Below, piece after piece: positions 33,565 through 35,369 of a stretch of 35,369 bases of DNA (the stretch's first letter is position 1; every line of letters starts with the position of its first letter). The notes below the pieces were generated by a model, which saw nothing but the letters and a program-made list of their open reading frames with translations, was not told where the DNA came from and searched no databases. The DNA comes from an uncultured Haloferula sp. GTDB lineage: Bacteria; Verrucomicrobiota; Verrucomicrobiae; Verrucomicrobiales; Akkermansiaceae. The stretch is taken from assembly GCA_946885645.1 (NCBI GenBank), contig CAMPGU010000011.1:1-35369 (forward strand). The letters run 5' to 3'. Position numbers and translations under genes: made by a program.

Positions 33565-35346
33565 TCAAGGGGCCTTGGCGGCGATCACGGCCATCGGGTC
33601 GGCGGATTCGAAGCGCTGGGTGATCGTGAGGTCGAAGGAGAAGGGATACGTCGCTTCGTCGAGCGCGTTCATCTCGTCTTCGGGACCGGGCTTGTAGGAG
33701 GAGTTCTCGAGCGTGCGGACGTTCACCACCAGGCTCCGGCTCGGCAGATCCGCCCTGTAGGCCTGGTTGCCGGTGAGCTGGGCCACTTCGTTGAAGACGC
33801 CTGAAATCCCATCGCGGGTGTTCAGGGCCGCCAGCCGTTCGAGGGCTGCTTCCCGGGCCAGGCCGGTGATTTTCCATTCCCTGATGAAGCCGATCTTCGC
33901 TTGGCCGGGTGCCGGGTCCGTTTTGACGGAGTGGGCGAAGGTCTTGGTCAGGAAGCCGCTGCGCTCCGGGAACATCACCGAGAGGAGCTCCATGGTGGCC
34001 CATGCCTTCGAGCGGTCTTCGAGAAGGTTGTCCCAGTGTTCGATACGGGTCTTGTCCCCGGTCACCTTGGCGAGCATCTGCTTCCCGAACTGGGCATCCT
34101 CCGATTTGAAGCTCCACTCCGGCTGGCGGATCATCTGGAACATCGCGAGCCCGACCCAGGCCAGGGCCATCACCGTCGCGGCGGCAAAGGCGAGGCGGGC
34201 GTAGCGCGCGGACCTCAGGAGTTTCATCTCCCCGCGGGAGGGATAGTACTCCGCGGCCTCCGGGGAAACGGGCAGGAAGTCCTGGGCGGCCCAACCTTCC
34301 CCGCGCAGCACGGTGAAGGTATGGGAAGCGGCGATAGGAGTTTCGGGTGCGGCGGAAATCAGCGCCGCGATGACCGGCTCGGGCGAGGAGACCCCGGGGG
34401 TCCGGTAGGGCGTCTCCTGCCATTGCACCTCGCGGATGGAGGTGGCGGGAAAGACGATCTGCACATCCGCGGCGAGCTGCGGGTCCGCTTGATCGCCGAC
34501 GTTGAAAAGGAAAATCTCGGGGTCCGCCAGTTCCAGCGCCGCCGCCGTGGTGGAGGTGGCGTGACGCAGGTTCGTGGGCCGGCGCTGGCCGCGGTGCTGG
34601 AGCGTCCGGAGAAGCCGCAGGTCCCCGTGTTCATTGAAGAACGCCAGCACCGTGAAGCGCGGGTAGGGAAGGATCGCGATCAGCGGGCGCGTGACCGCAT
34701 CGGTCTTCAGGTTGCCGAGGGCGAGCAGGCAGATCAAAGGCGCGCTGATGGCGCGGGTGATGATCGGGAAATTGTTTTCTTCGCCGAAGCGGCGGAGTTC
34801 GTCCAGGAAACTGGCCCAGCGGCGGCTGATGCAGACGGTCGTCGCGATGGTCTCGCTGCCGGCGGCGGGATAGGGGATGAGCCGCCAGCTGCTTTCCTCG
34901 GCGGAAACCGAGGCGTCGTCCAGGACCGCCTTTGGCTCGTTTTCAATGGTGCCCCGCAGTTCCGCGAGTGCGCCCGGATTGTCCAGTTCGGGCTTGAGTT
35001 CCGAGGTGGCGAACTCGTCGGCGATGAGAAGGACGATCCCGATGGAAGAAGCGCCTGCCGAGCGGGCGGTCGCCAGCACTTGGGCGGCGAAGGCGGGGAT
35101 CAGGGCAAGATCGGTCGCGCAGGTATCATCGAGCGCGGGACCGGCGCTCCACGTTTTGGTCTTGCGATCGTAGAGAACGGACTCGACGGCAGTGCCATCG
35201 ACGCGCAGGTGGAGCTGGAGGTCCAGATCGAGCGCGCTTTGATACCAAGCGGGATTAGAAGCCCGGCTGGTACCGCGTAGGATGGCTCCAGCCTGGCGAA
35301 AGCGCTGGAGCGGGTTGAGACCCGCGGGATGTTGGTTGGCGACCAA
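33565..35346 (-). CDS. PilM/PilN (GspL)-like fused protein
   Basis: The product has 593 residues. The N-terminal part (about 35-330) has an actin-like feel, with segments PIITRAISAPLICLLAL and LIAILPYPRFTVLAFFNEHG like those of PilM and GspL. One membrane helix (about 384-405) is followed by a C-terminal domain (about 420-590) in the place of PilN. A PilM-PilN fusion of this kind is the GspL plan. The start is taken as TTG at 35346, the only candidate after a TAG at 35359; there is no clear ribosome site, so the start is uncertain. It is the first visible gene of the cluster, and its promoter may lie beyond the window. Confidence 0.68.
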   Translation of the reverse strand: MVANQHPAGLNPLQRFRQAGAILRGTSRASNPAWYQSALDLDLQLHLRVDGTAVESVLYDRKTKTWSAGPALDDTCATDLALIPAFAAQVLATARSAGASSIGIVLLIADEFATSELKPELDNPGALAELRGTIENEPKAVLDDASVSAEESSWRLIPYPAAGSETIATTVCISRRWASFLDELRRFGEENNFPIITRAISAPLICLLALGNLKTDAVTRPLIAILPYPRFTVLAFFNEHGDLRLLRTLQHRGQRRPTNLRHATSTTAAALELADPEIFLFNVGDQADPQLAADVQIVFPATSIREVQWQETPYRTPGVSSPEPVIAALISAAPETPIAASHTFTVLRGEGWAAQDFLPVSPEAAEYYPSRGEMKLLRSARYARLAFAAATVMALAWVGLAMFQMIRQPEWSFKSEDAQFGKQMLAKVTGDKTRIEHWDNLLEDRSKAWATMELLSVMFPERSGFLTKTFAHSVKTDPAPGQAKIGFIREWKITGLAREAALERLAALNTRDGISGVFNEVAQLTGNQAYRADLPSRSLVVNVRTLENSSYKPGPEDEMNALDEATYPFSFDLTITQRFESADPMAVIAAKAP

Positions 35347-35369
35347 GGGATTGAGTGGCTAAGGGTGGG

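Noticed and set aside
33011..34423. The long upstream extension of the frame that contains the 32261-33010 gene
   Set aside because: It lies over the PilO-like and PilM-like genes and has shadow composition. The signal peptide and ATGA overlap place the real start at 33010.

Overview
The window looks like chromosomal DNA from a GC-rich verrucomicrobium of the Luteolibacter/Haloferula/Akkermansia type. Three things suggest this: a very large exported protein ending in the acidic 'DxDxDG...LLEYAFNLNP' tail common in Verrucomicrobia, a type IV pilus-like locus whose gene order resembles the Akkermansia Amuc_1098-1102 region, and few recognisable Shine-Dalgarno sites. The taxonomic call is inference. 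I saw no tRNA, rRNA, CRISPR array, insertion sequence or prophage. No gene-free stretch exceeds 300 bases; the longest are 12902-13193 and 15318-15564.

Region 1 (1-7046) is mostly housekeeping. It starts with the 3' end of folB and a small membrane protein on the plus strand. The minus strand then carries folP, a His/Tyr-rich lipoprotein, the diadenylate cyclase cdaA overlapping a tiny YbbR-like membrane protein, bioD, and a tricorn-type protease. folB and folP are both folate genes.

Region 2 (7064-12901) is mainly uncharacterised envelope proteins on the plus strand: an exported protein, a membrane-anchored protein resembling a metallopeptidase that has lost HExxH, two small membrane proteins and a larger membrane protein. 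A dGTPase-like HD hydrolase follows. Two tiny minus-strand envelope genes, one a Thr-rich lipoprotein of 52 residues, precede recQ.

Region 3 (13194-23392) is on the plus strand. It holds recQ, a 1536-residue secreted fusion of a sugar-dehydrogenase propeller with a dihaem cytochrome c, a YwlE-like arginine/tyrosine phosphatase, an SseB-family protein, and one ORF fusing ribose-5-phosphate isomerase B to serine hydroxymethyltransferase. The order phosphatase - rpiB - glyA recalls ywlE-ywlF-ywlG-glyA of Bacillus subtilis. A Rho-independent terminator closes the region.

Region 4 (23416-35346) is a 13-gene minus-strand cluster for a type IV pilus or type II secretion-like machine. In transcription order it encodes a PilM/PilN (GspL)-like protein, a PilO-like protein, a PilP-like exported protein, a secretin, an unknown cytoplasmic protein, a PilB/GspE ATPase, a PilC/GspF platform protein, an unknown membrane protein, a prepilin and four unknown envelope proteins. 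Many genes overlap by 4 bases. The unknown members of this cluster are the most likely place for undescribed biology; the RpiB-GlyA fusion, the mini-YbbR protein and the HExxH-less protein are the next best leads.
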